DNA of 64,000 nt from contig CANTUZ010000026.1 of NCBI GenBank assembly GCA_947846985.1, forward strand, positions 54,914,730 through 54,978,729, written 5' to 3'. A model generated the notes under the pieces. It saw only the letters and a list, made by a program, of their open reading frames with translations, was not told the DNA's origin and ran no database searches. Both the position numbers and the translations under genes were made by a program. Positions within the stretch are counted from its first letter, which is position 1; every line of letters begins with the position of its first letter. The stretch is from Fratercula arctica (Eukaryota; Chordata; Aves; Charadriiformes; Alcidae). Below are positions 13,206 through 25,680 of this stretch, one piece after another.

Positions 13206-16200
13206 TTGCATTTACAATGTAGGAAAAAGCATCATTTCAGTGTCACACCACAGGGATCAACACTTTTTTGGTGTTATAACAATTGAATAAAATTTAGATT
13301 CCTTATGATTTTGATGCCCCAAAAATAATATTCAGCTATTCCTTGCAACAAGCTGATGATTAATAGGCTGTCATGAGCTCTTATTTTATCAGATTTCTCA
13401 TAGAAACAAAAGAAGGAAAAGGAGAATAAAAATCTCAGATTAGATTAGGGAAACATAACCACAAAATCACAACAATGTTTATACTCCAGCTGAACTAACT
13501 GTAAAGCTACTCATAAAATTAAAAAACAGCAGCAATGAACATGGAAAAAATGATGTCCTTCCTTCTTCATGTAGGCGACAAGAATAATCACTAATGTTTT
13601 GACTGTTCATTTAGGTAAGAGTTATTCAGCTAACATAACATTCTATTTTGCTGCTAGCACACTCATTGTTTAAGCAGGTCAACAAGATTGCAAACTTAAC
13701 ATTTTAACAGGAATGGATTAAGTCTGTGCACATGCTGTAAATTCCAAATTCTGGAAAGATCTACAGCACTACAACCTTCAATGAAATTTTACTATCACTT
13801 CATTTTTCTTCATGAAGTAAAATTAAGCTGTCATAAAATATAGTATTAAGCACTCTTTTAGTTTTAGTTATTACTGGCTGTTTATTACATGTCACTATCA
13901 TACAATTTCCTTTCCTCGTTATCCTTTTTTGGTCTTGAATTCAGTTTAACTCAGGACAGCTAGATGAGCACTAATTACTCTCATCCCCAGGAATCAGTCA
14001 AGAGTTCGTCTTCCTCTTGGGAAGGGGCTCAGTCCTATCACTGTGGAAATCAAGGGGACGTACAAAACAGGGGAGTCAGCTCCTTTTTGGACTTCAGGTT
14101 GCAGTCTGTTGCATAAGGAGGAGAAATACTTTTAGACGTTTGCAGCTGGGTCCAATCAAATACTGAGGCAATGCTAAGTTCAGTACCATTTTTGAGATAT
14201 CTAACCTCCAGAAAGCACCTATATGAGGAGAGTTAAATAATTCTTGTTGCAGCCGCCCCACAACCATTGGGATGGGCACTGCAGGTATGAATGTGAAAAG
14301 TGCTACTGCACATAAGGTGTTAATGTGGAATGTTGAAGGGACTAGGACAGTCCCTTTGTCTTCCCCAGTCAATTTGCTTTAAAGTCTCAAGAGAATGAGC
14401 TTAAGCTTTGTCCACACCTTATACAGAAGCTGCCTAATGATACAAATTGGGAAATCTTTTGGACAAAGTTAAAAAATCCCATGCCAAATGTGGAGTTTGG
14501 GCAAAGACCTGGGAATGCACTTCCCCCTAGTCCATTCAGTAGATCCAGCATCTAGAGACTACTTTGAGGGTAACCACGTTCATTTCAAGGAATTGAACAA
14601 AAACAATATTTTCCCTTTAAAGTGGCATGATGCGTACATCTTCCATGTAATACAGAAGTAGAAGCTCAAGTTTGAATCTGTTAAATCTACCTGGCAATCT
14701 ATTAAACTGACTGGTTCCAACCCTCACAGCCTCTGTGTGTTTTCTGAAATTATCCAAGAGAAACAGATTTAATTCATCTGCCTTACCTCAGATGCATGCT
14801 CTGATTACCAGTTTTCCAAGCCAGACCCCCTTTGCCTCCCTTCTGGCACTATGACCAATACAGCTTTTACAAGCACACAGCAGCACAGATTCAATGTGGT
14901 GGATGGAAAGTGTCCCTTACGTCTCCACACTAGCATGGAGCTTGATGGCTTCTCCGTGAAAATGGGAAGCATGGGGACGAGTCTATTCCCAATACATAAT
15001 ATAATCAAAAGAGCTTTTTCGCATGACAGTTCACCGTTAAACTGTTTTAAAAAGCTGGCCGGCACCAGCTTTCTCTGAAAAGATCACCTTTGAGAGTATT
15101 GTGCAAAGGGCCTGTCTTCGCAGTGTGAATGAGGTCTGCTGTCAGCAAACCTACCAAATCAGCTACCTCAAAGATCATGGACTTCTGCAAGAGCCAAAAT
15201 CACATTCTCCAAACAGTGAAAAGAGATCATTCCATAATGAGCTTCGGGGCAGAGTAGCGATGGTGGGAACTTTAAGTTATGGTACTTAAATATGAGCTCC
15301 AGCAGGAGTTCAGCCTTTCAGAACACAGCCATAATCATGCCAACGCCCTTGCTGCTCTTTTTCTCATACTTGAAGAAATGAGGGTACGGCATACAAAGAA
15401 CAGAGCAGCTACAGTCGGGACTGTGACTGTGTAGCAGCACCTAATCTGAGTGTGGCACTCTAAGTGACAATAGAAAGGCATACAGAGTGTATTTTTAAAG
15501 CTATGTAATCAAATCTTGATTTATTTAATGACTCTGAAAAATCTTTGAAATGTCTTTTATTAAATGGTTTCTCATCTATACTGACATTTGAAACTGTATT
15601 TCATTTTGTAAGATCAAGGATAAGCCATATCCAAAGTCCATATGCAAGAAGGGAAATTTTGTGTTGTTTTACCCTTATACTTTAAAAATTTAAAAAATAC
15701 AATATTTATTCTTATGGTGATTAATGTGCATAATTGTGATTTCTTAAAAATACCTGTATGTTATTCACTACAGAGTAAGAAAAAAATGCAGCCTGAGGCA
15801 AGTCTTTCATCAAGTCTCCTCTGCTCCTTATGTCATATGATTCTGTACCACGGAAAATTAGAGTATAGAGTCAAAATGCAATTAGCTGAGAGCTGAATAA
15901 AAAATTCTGAAGCATAACTGGTTTTCCTATAAAAAATAGAAGTGCTAAATAATACAGCTGTACCTTATTGTCTGGATTTTACCCTGCATTACTCTGAAGG
16001 AAAAAAAAAAAACCAACAACCACACAACACCTTATAGGAATGTATTGATGCCTCCATAAAAAATTTAATTATTGAAACATGCATTAAAAAATATTAGCAT
16101 TGATACAAACATATATGTATGTGTTAAAGAAATAATTTCCATATTACTTTCCCCAATTTAGGTCGTAACATCTCAGTTGCTCACAACTGCCAAAAATTAA

Positions 16201-17648
16201 AATCAAAAGACCACAGAATAATGCATAATTATAGCCTTTCTTATAATTTCTTACTTGCACAAACATTATATCCAGTTTAAAACTGAATCAATACTAAAAT
16301 GCAATAAATGTCGGTTTTCTACCTACCAAATTATGTGACCTACCCATAACATGTAATTTACATGACACACTACATGCAGTAAAATAACTAAGATCAGTTC
16401 TGTTGTCTTTTCTCATAATTTTTTATTGTCGTTTCTATCTAACCACTACATAATTTCCTCAGAAAAAGAGCTACCCTGTGAAAAAAATAAGCCATTTTCT
16501 TGGGGTTAAGGAAAAATTATAGATGACTTCCAGTTAGATTTTAACAAGATCTTAGGATGCACCAATAAAAAATCAATGTATAAATTCTACCTTTATGAAC
16601 AGAACCTAATAATTATATGCACAAATGTTAGTTGCTTATGTGCTTTCCGCTGTTCTTCTTTTACCCAGAACACAGCAGCCTTGGAGGGATAGTCACCATT
16701 CTCAGTAAGAATTTTTATGAGGATCTTTTTTTGAGGGACCTGTGACACAGAAATTGTGCTGCATAATGTGGCAAGTTGACAGCAATTCTAGGTTCCAGGA
16801 GCTCTTATCTGCTGTACCTCTTATTATGCATGTCAGTCAGTTCTGCAGTGACTTCTTCCATGTTAACATAGAAAACGTATATAAGTGGAGAGCAGATGGA
16901 AAAGAACCTGATAAAGAAGTTATCAGCACTGTTATTCTGTGTCCAAAGACAGTCAGGTCCCACCTTATCTTCTTTCCTATCATACTTGTGGCAAACTCCC
17001 CTTACTGGGGTGAACCGATTTTCTTGAGTGGGGTGACAATCAAGATGTTAAGACCTGAAAATGCAATCTATTGGGTGGCTTTTAAAAGCCAAAACCACTT
17101 TTCTGCTTTGCTGCACTAAGATAAATTTCACTGCAATCATGTTCAGACAGGGGCAATACAAGGGATCATCATATATTCCTGCTCTACAAGAAAGACTAGT
17201 ACTTTTGAGGCAATCCTTTCCTGACATAAAGGTAATGTCACGGGAGCTACTACAACTTGACTCTTGGAGTAATACTTGTAGCACAGCTCCACCACACTCT
17301 GTGACATGTTGGAAGACAGAACATGCTTCCTTATTCTTGTCCATCTAATTACTTAAGCTAGAAAAAGAAATGGCAACATTGCTTAGTTAATTAAAAATCA
17401 GTAGCGACAGAAAAATAGCAGTTGATTTAGTTCTTTTAATCAAAAATTTCTTTGCAAAGTAAAAGAATAGTTTTAAATACAGTGTAAGGACAGTATTTTG
17501 AGTGAAACGATTCATGGAAATCAGAATTTCAATTGAGTTCACAGGGCTTAACAACAAAAGTTATGACAAAGGAAAGAAACACTGAAACTGTTATTCCCCT
17601 TTCCCTTATTTTACAGAGAATCTGCTGCTGGACATAAAAGATGTACAC

Positions 17649-17692
17649 ACCAGTTCATTATTTTGATTTCACCAGTTCATTATTTTGATTTT
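17649..17692. repeat. 22-bp tandem duplication
   Basis: The unit beginning accagttcattattttgatt occurs at 17649-17670 and again at 17671-17692, with a single difference at the last base. This is a recent local tandem duplication. Confidence 0.85.
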
Positions 17693-19465
17693 GTGTTATA
17701 AAATGTAATTTGTTGATAAGACACTTCACAAAACTGGAGTGACAGTAGAAACAATCAAGTTAAATCAAGCACAATGACTATGTAATTTGGTCAGATTTGT
17801 TGAAGTTACTGACATTTTCCTAAAGTTTTATTACTTTTCAGCCAAAGCTGATAACTTCATCTTATTTTTAAAAATATATGAAAAATACTGCAAGAATTAA
17901 GAAAAAAGAACTGACAATGTCTTTATTGAATAATGCTTGTTAGGGGAGGAAAAAAAAAGAAACAACTAAAATATATGATTCATCATGGGCACTCAACACA
18001 CTGTCTGTTGGAGGATAGGTCATGAAATTATCATTTAATTTTTTCAGCTTCCTCTCTATTTTCTAGTAGCAGGAAAGGGTTTGATCTGTTTGTGCCTGCA
18101 TCAGATTGCTGAGTAGTCATGGTTACTCATTAAAAAACTGAGACTCTTTCTCAAAGGTGAGGGGTTTTTCTCTCACCTAATTGGAGATTAACCATAATAC
18201 CTAAGAGCTGGAAACAGCAAGTTTCTTGGAGTTGTTCAGCTTTTAGGTTATTTCTATTGGTAATTTCTGAGAACTGCAAGTGCATCTAGGGCTGGACTAG
18301 TAGGTCATGAAAGATTTTAAAGGATGTAAGTTTTGTTTTCTTGTGAAATTTCATCCTTGCAAACGGCAATGGCACCTAAAAGACTCATTCAAATGGGAAA
18401 TCCATTCATGGCAAAACAGTGTTCAATATATGTCTTTACAAAAACAGTAATAAACTGCCCATAAAAAATTCTTAAGAATAGATGCATATTCAGAGAGTTT
18501 TTTGAGAACAAATGTATCTTAGGCTTGTTTTACAACACAAGCTGTTTTCCTTGTGCAACAAATAATTCCAGATCTTTGCAGTGGTTATATTTCCAAACCT
18601 GGAGTGAACACCAACACCATCCATTGTTAAGCCTTCCTTCAAGTTCCACTTCCTATTTTTGATTGCAGAGGAGTTAGCATGAACTTTTGGTTCACAATTC
18701 ATTTTTCAGTGAAATAAGTATTGGTCAAACCAGACCTTCTGAGCACAAAAGTAAGTTTTTACAAGTGTTTTTTAATGGAAGTGAGACAAAACAAATTAAA
18801 ATAAAAGTGTTTCAATGGTTAGAAGACATCTCCACCTAGGACTCATTCTCTATTACCTTGCCATGTCCAGCTTATTTCTACATGAAATCTGTACGTCCAA
18901 GGTGGGAAGGTTGAGATATAAACAAATTAAGATATCTAACAGGATTAGATTCTGAACCCACTGGATTCAGATTCTCGTGGAATATTTATTTCCTTTTCAT
19001 ATCTTTAAAAAGAAAAAACCTGCTGGTCTTTGTGATAGATTACAGGATATTATTGACATAAGCAACATTTACACATATTTCAGCCCAAAGGCAGAAAAAG
19101 AACATTCGTACAAGATTGTGTAGACAAAGAATTATTCCGATGTAAACATACAAAAATAATTGAAAATTTATGTAAAGCGTTTTGATGTATTTTTTCCAAC
19201 TGAATTGTATTTTGTCAGATCACTATTACAAAACTTTTTATGTATTAGAGTTGGAACTGTGAATCTAAATATTAATTTTCTCAGAATGTCTCAATCACAT
19301 AGGTTAATGTGTCAAGTTATTATTTTACTTACTAGACAAATTTATTTTGCCAAACATATCAGCATATTTATTTCCATAGTTATGTTGTTATTAAAATTTA
19401 ATATTTCATTGAAGTTTGAACAGCAAAGACCCCGTAAGGAAAACATGTTACGGTACCTTAGATAT

Positions 19466-19525
19466 CTAAGTGAAATCCTATCTTCACTGAAGTCAATGGC
19501 AGCTTGTTCCAAACTTCACTGATGT
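19466..19525. repeat. Possible fragment of an ancient amniote palindromic repeat
   Basis: The stretch taagtgaaatcctatcttca followed by ctgaagtcaatggcagcttg resembles, from memory, one arm of a palindromic repeat family found widely in reptile and bird genomes (the arm contains the words gaaatcct and gaagtcaatggca). Only one arm is visible. Low confidence without a consensus alignment. Confidence 0.35.
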
Positions 19526-21620
19526 TGTTTGCCCTGCTTAAATTAGTAGTCACTGTTCAATAGTTCATAGCTACTCTAGATCTAAACATTAGTGTGTTAT
19601 AATTTTTGTAACATAATTGTTTATGTTAGAGTTACTGAGCAGTTAATGAATGCTTATTTGTTTGGTGATATCATGACAACGCAATAAAAAAAAATGCAAT
19701 TCAATTATTTTGTTACAGATGCTCTCATGCTTTCTCACGAACTTTCAAAAGCACAGTGGTGTCTCTAAACAAATACTTCTAAAGTGTTTCATAAGGAAAC
19801 AAACAGTGTAACAGATGGATACCAGCACTCACACTTGCTTATCAAGGGCATGTAATAAACAGATAAACAGTAATTGCATACTCAAAATACAAGAACAATA
19901 GGCATTATTTCCAGTGCTCTTATTCTTCATGGAACACTTTAAGTTCACAGGCTCTGTACGCAAACTCTGTACTCGAACTATAGAAATAAATTTTGTGGGG
20001 TTTTAAATCCAGGGCCTGTGAATATGTGAAGTTCTTACTATACTTGGAACGATGTCTACAATTTCATTTGTTGCTAAGTAACTAGGTTTGTGTGCAACAG
20101 AGGATGTTGAGATCATTGCAGAGAAGAGGAACAGGACTTATCACTGCTTAGTAAAGTTATTTAGAGTGACCGAGACAAAAATTTTGATAAGAAAAACAGA
20201 AGGAAAAACAATCACATACGTGAAAACACAGTCAGACAAAGGATCAACCTAGACCTAGATTCTCTCTCTAATAGTACCCAAGACGGCATCCTTTGGTAAG
20301 AATATAGTAATAGAGTGAGCAGACAGTAGTATTTCAGTGAACTTTCCCAAATTCCATCAGTCTGCAATTTAGGGACTACAAGAGACAGAAGATAATATTC
20401 TTGGTATGTGATAGTTTTTGGTGACTTTTTTTCCCTGATGAATTTGTCAAGATTTTTTCTGAACTAATATAACCCTAACAATACAACTCATATTAAAAAA
20501 AAAATTCAGCCAAACTCCCCATTGTGTTAGTAACCGTTTCTTTATTTTTGTTCCAATCTGCCACCTGCTAGCAACATCTCTATTTCTTATTTTATAACAG
20601 GAATTGAACAATAGTTTTCCAGTTTATCTTCTGTATTCCATTCAGGATTTCATCAAGTTAGTCCTATCTGTATTATGGTACCCACTGCAAAGAGGAGAAA
20701 ACAGCAAGGTCAATTCCTACTCTTTGCAGGAGTAAACACCATTCTTCATTGATCTCAAATTCACAGAAAACCAGTGTGGCGAGCTATCTCTACTTGAAAT
20801 ATTCTACCTTTCTCTTCAGTAACTTGCGGATCCAAACAAGGGGGTGTTGTTGCATTTTCCCTAGAGTGCAGCCACTCTCTCTCACTCCTCACAGATTAAA
20901 GGCAACAAACTTCGTAATTTTGCCAATTCAATTCTTGATGTGACTGTGTTCTAAATTGTGTTTGTTTTAAAGTCCCCAAGACCAGGTTTCATTTTCTGTT
21001 GTTTATTCTTTTTAAGTGTGGAAGCTTAGACAATCAAAATTACACTAGCTGTGGGGAGGAAAATCAAATGGGAAGAGGAGAGGAAAGAACAGAGCTGAAA
21101 ATCAGAAAAGGTAGAATCATTAAGCTGGATCCACAATGAACACAGTACTAAGCAAGTTAATAATTTTGTGGAATTCTATGTTGATGACAGGAAAAATGCT
21201 GTCTACAATAATGAACAAATGTCTATGCAGTAATAGGAAGATACATACAATTAGAAGCTAATTTTGCTAATGAACTCATCAGGAATTGGCATATTAGGGA
21301 ATGGTTACATCCACAAAAGATGAGCTGAGTGTAGACTACTGAAGAAATAGACTTTTTTCTCAAAGAAGTTTCTGCAGTGAAGTAGCTGTTTTCATAATTT
21401 AAAAAAGAAAACATTCCATGTTTTTCTCAGCAGAGTTATTGCACACTGAATTCAAACTGACTGAAGAAAATAAAAGAAACCATACAATGGAATGTTCATT
21501 CATTATTTACACATCAGTTTATAAAAATACATTTACCAATCTCTCTAGAGTCATGGATGAAATTCTTATCTGATGATATCTACTAGGCAAAAGTGGGCCA
21601 CACAAGTGTTTATTTTGATG

Positions 21621-21680
21621 CAACAAAGTACTTCACCAAAGTTAACCATGTGGTGAAGTTTATTACTGTTCAACAAAGTA
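21621..21680. repeat. Short hairpin flanked by 10-bp direct repeats
   Basis: caacaaagta occurs at 21621-21630 and 21671-21680. Directly inside the left copy lies a perfect inverted repeat: acttcacca at 21630-21638 pairs with tggtgaagt at 21651-21659, with a 12-base loop. The arrangement looks like a tiny insertion with a target duplication but could be chance. Confidence 0.5.
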
Positions 21681-23529
21681 TTCAGTGGATTTTCTCAGAA
21701 AAATACAAAACCACATTTTTTAATAGTATCTTTCTAATTGTTTTGGTACGATTTCTTTGGGCTTCCTAATTCCAATCATTTGATTGGTCAAGTGATAAGA
21801 AGTCTGTGTTAGATTTAACAATGAGACTGTTTTGAAAGTAATATGATTGGCTAAACCAATACTTTATGTCTAAATCACAGTGTCTAAAAAACATTAATGT
21901 TAGTTAATGTAACTAACTATCAAAAATTTGGAGCAGCAATCAATATTCACTTAGTTGCTATATTTCTCCTTTTTTCATCTGTATGGACTATATCAGATAA
22001 TCTATACCCCATTAAAAGTAGTATCCTTAAAAAAAAGTCTTTAGATAGCCTTTCATGAGATAAATTCAAAAACTGATGCAGAAGAACAAGTAGGAGAAAA
22101 GGAGCAATGTCCAGGACACCAAAGGTAGAAAGATTATTGAAAGACAATGTGGTAAACTTGTATTGTCTCAGTGTAATATAATACTTAAGTGCAGTATTCT
22201 GATCATAGCCTTCGCTCCTGCTTAATTACAGGTTAAAGTTCAGGGGAAGGCACATCGTAACAAGCCCATACAGGCACTTTTCTGCAAAACTTTCAGTTTG
22301 CAGAAGAGTAAGCTAAGAGCATTACACATTCCGTAAGGCAATTGCAAATTTCACCTATATTTTTCTCCTTTTCTGACATTTCTAGAAAATAAAGCAGTAA
22401 CAAATTTCTTGTATAGAATTAATAACCAGGCTATCAAGTTATTTACTATCTACTGTAAACATACACCTGCTAAGGGTGAATTCACACAATATTTCAATAC
22501 AGAGAAAAGAAAAAAAAAAACCTCCCGAAGCTGTATTGTCTTCAATACATATCCTCTTAAGTTTTTACAAAACAGCCAGGTTTAAATTCATTTCATGTTC
22601 AGTCATATCAACATAGCTCTAGCAATTCTGTTCCATGTAATGCAAGGAGCAATCAAAGGTCACTTCCCTGCTCCTTGAATTCCAAGCCAGTCTCCTGACA
22701 AAGTTAAATATTTCTTTCTGTTGCAAATAATAAGGTCTGTCCATTCCCACATAACACGCAAAGCTGACAATTAAAACACAGCTCTCTTTTCTCAGTGAGC
22801 ACTAGTTAAGGAAGGATAGCAAAATAAAATGAGACTGTTTTGAGGGGGGTGGTGGTGTTCATTTTTCAATCAGATTTGATATCATGTGATGAAAGGCTTT
22901 TATTATTTAATTTCTTTTAGTTTTAGCAATTGATCTTAATGTTTAAAGGAAGATGATGTCCTGAACTTGTATTTAGATTTCCCTAACATATGGCATTAAA
23001 AGAATCTTCGTTTGGAATCTTTCCTGCCACACTAATCCTGCACAGCTGCCATTGCTCAATTTACAAGGAAAGAGAATACATTTTTTGCCAGTTTTGTTGG
23101 AGTAAATCAGACCACAGCAGAACTAAATAGAACACATTTATTTGTCATATTCTGATTGCACTAAGAGAATGAAAATGATCTGGTGTATTGATATACTCAG
23201 CAGCAAAGCGAAATTGAAAGATTCTTCAAAGTGATAGGCAGACATGGCTGAAGACAGCTGTGTTCTGAAAATTACGTTCTGAATTTCAGATTTCTTACAA
23301 TTAGAGTAAAGCATTCCATTAGTGAGAGGAGATTTATATTTCAGTCAAACAGCAGTAGATTTAATAGCATCTGGGACAGGAAATGTAGGTGACTTGTGCC
23401 CAGAAGTACTCTGGAGTAGGGTTTTCCTCACTGAATTATTGCATAGGAACACTATAATTGATGACATTTTTTAGGGCCTGAATTCCACTTTTAAGTGAGT
23501 GGAAACTGTGTAGTGAGCTCATAAGCAAG

Positions 23530-24100
23530 TGTCGTGTTTTAATGCTGGTGGGCAGATAAGCACCACACACACTCATTCACTCCTCCCTGGTCTGATGGGG
23601 GAGAGGATAAGAAAGGTAAAACTGAGAAAATGCATGGGCTGAAATAAAAACAGTTTAACAGGGAAGGCAAAAGCCAGATGCATAAGCAAAGCAAAATAAG
23701 GAATTTATTCACTGCTTCCCATTGACAGGCAGGTGCCCAGCCATCTCCAGGAAAGCACATAACATGTAATGGTTACTTGGGAAGACAAATTTCATAACTC
23801 CAAACGTGTCCCCCTTCCTCCTTCTTACCCCGCCTTTTATTGCTAATCATGACATCGTATGGTCCGGGATATCCCTTTGGTCAGTTGGGGTCAGCTGTCC
23901 CACCTGTGTCTCCTCCCAACTTCTTGTGCGCTCCTCAGCTTGCTGTCCGGTGGGGCAGTGTGAGAAGCAGAAAAGGCCCTGTTGTTGTGTGAACACTGCT
24001 CAGCAGTAACAAAAACATCCCCGTGTTATCAACACTGTTTTTGTCACAAGTCCAAAACATAGCACCATAAGCTACTTCGAAGAAATTTAAAACCAGTACA
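23530..24100 (-). mobile_element. Solo LTR of an avian endogenous retrovirus, with 5-bp target duplication
   Basis: A 571-bp block that begins TG (tgtcgtg) and ends CA (ccagtaca) and is flanked by the same 5 bases on both sides: gcaag at 23525-23529 and at 24101-24105. Its composition, with more CpG and C/T-rich tracts, differs from the surroundings. Recognisable internal words such as agcaccacacac, tgatgggggagag, gtcagctgtcccacctgtgt and caacttcttgtgcgctcctc, with the terminal ends, resemble from memory a very common bird ERV LTR. That LTR is transcribed from the minus strand here: the reverse complement has an AT-rich TATA-like word near 23840 and a ttaaac word near 23653 where the family polyadenylation region lies. 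No internal gag/pol/env sequence adjoins it, so it is a solo LTR left by recombination. A 5-bp duplication fits an ERVL- or ERV1-like integrase better than the usual 6 bp of ERVK. Confidence 0.8.
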
Positions 24101-24105
24101 GCAAG

Positions 24106-25680
24106 GAACCCTACCTTTCAGTCCTGGGAGACATCTATCAGTGATAAAGGACTGACTTCTGGACCTGATCTTTCATGAATAGTGAAAAGATGAATCATTA
24201 AACTGTGCATTTAATTTGCACTAGAAATGACTGTAATTGTACTCTTTAAAAAGGGTAAATTTGCACACAGAGATGACCTGCTGAATACATAATTTTCTCT
24301 GCTCATCTGCATATAAGTGTTCTTCATATAGCGGTAATAACCAGCGGCATGCAGAAATGATGACTGCAATAGTAAGAACATATTTAAATATGATATAAAA
24401 TCCTTATTTCAAGTAATCTCCATTACAAAAGACTTTTTGACCATGCTATCCACTACATTTATTTTGCAGTTAATACCAAATAACACTAAAATATTCAGGC
24501 AATATATGGTTTATTGAGAAAATAAGTATCAATTTCAGTTAGCTTATGGGGAGTTCAATTTCACTAGGAGCTTCCTCGACACACTATTTATTTGATTGTT
24601 GTAATGTGTGAAAAGAAAGCTCTTTATTTCCTTATGTACTTTATTCTATTCATCTGGCCCAGAACACATTCATGCCTCACAAGTCACAGATGATAAACTG
24701 AGCATTTTAAGGTATGCATATTAGTCTGCAACTGCCTTTGATCGGAAGATGGGAAGAATTCAGAATGCATTAAAATTAGATATAACACTATGCTATATTT
24801 CTTTTTTAATAGAAATATAATTAAAATTTCACTTCCTGTAAAGTTTCATCCCCCATTTATACCCGTAGCAAATAAATGGAACCTGTGAACACACACAAGT
24901 TCTTAAAGAAATTAAAAATTAACGAAGTGAAATTCAGCTGATAATAAAGTGAACCAACGTTATATCAAATACATGAATAAGGGCACAGCTCAAATTGTGA
25001 ACATCAAATTTCAGATATTTGCAGAGGAGTATTGGTGGCAAATAATTTGTGACGAATTATTAGAATTCATTCATTAAAATGTTTTCCATATTTTCATGAA
25101 CCCATTTGTTGCCCAATCTAATCTTATTACATGTGGGTAGAAGAGCGAACATTTTAATATTTTGTATTTGCAGTGTAAATAACCTGGTAAGTCTGTATCA
25201 TCCTGTCACCAGATAAACAATGACGGGTTGAAAGAATAGATGAATACATTGGTGGGAGTAATATTATTCTACCACCTGATGAGAAAGATATAGAGTGGTA
25301 GATAGCTGCAGAACAGACATATTTTCACTTTCGCATTTTTGATACTGTCACTTTCTTTTAGTTCAGTAGATGCTGCATACTGAAAGATCCATTTTTCTAT
25401 CTCTAAGGTTGTTGAAATGAAGCTTTTTAAGGAAAATAGATTGATGGGTAAGGCTTTTTTCTAATTTCTGGTCTTTGTGGAGTAGATGACCAGTACAGGG
25501 TATAGATGGATTAGTGTTGGAGGGATATAATATGATTGCCTAGAATGGAAGCTATTGGAACATAGGGTATTTGTTCCATGACATTATTTCACTTTTCATC
25601 ATAAATTGAAATCTTTGCTGAAAAAAAAAAAAAGTATTTATAAAGTTCTGTCATCTAAGATAGCCATATTCTGTGTATAT
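24106..25680. other. Unassigned AT-rich DNA
   Basis: Nothing recognisable. An A-run at 25621-25633 lies just upstream of the next CR1 copy but is not part of it. Confidence 0.55.

Larger units (their letters stand above)
13206..23524. other. Unassigned AT-rich DNA
   Basis: Ten kilobases without a supported gene. The longest open frame (16742-17119, plus, 125 codons) has no recognisable domain. A slightly less AT-rich patch at 14800-15290 is open in both directions for 60-90 codons but shows no known motif. Only small local repeats, listed separately, stand out. Confidence 0.55.

Noticed and set aside
16742..17119. 125-codon plus-strand frame as a gene
   Set aside because: No known motif; other frames nearby are equally open; AT-rich non-coding context.
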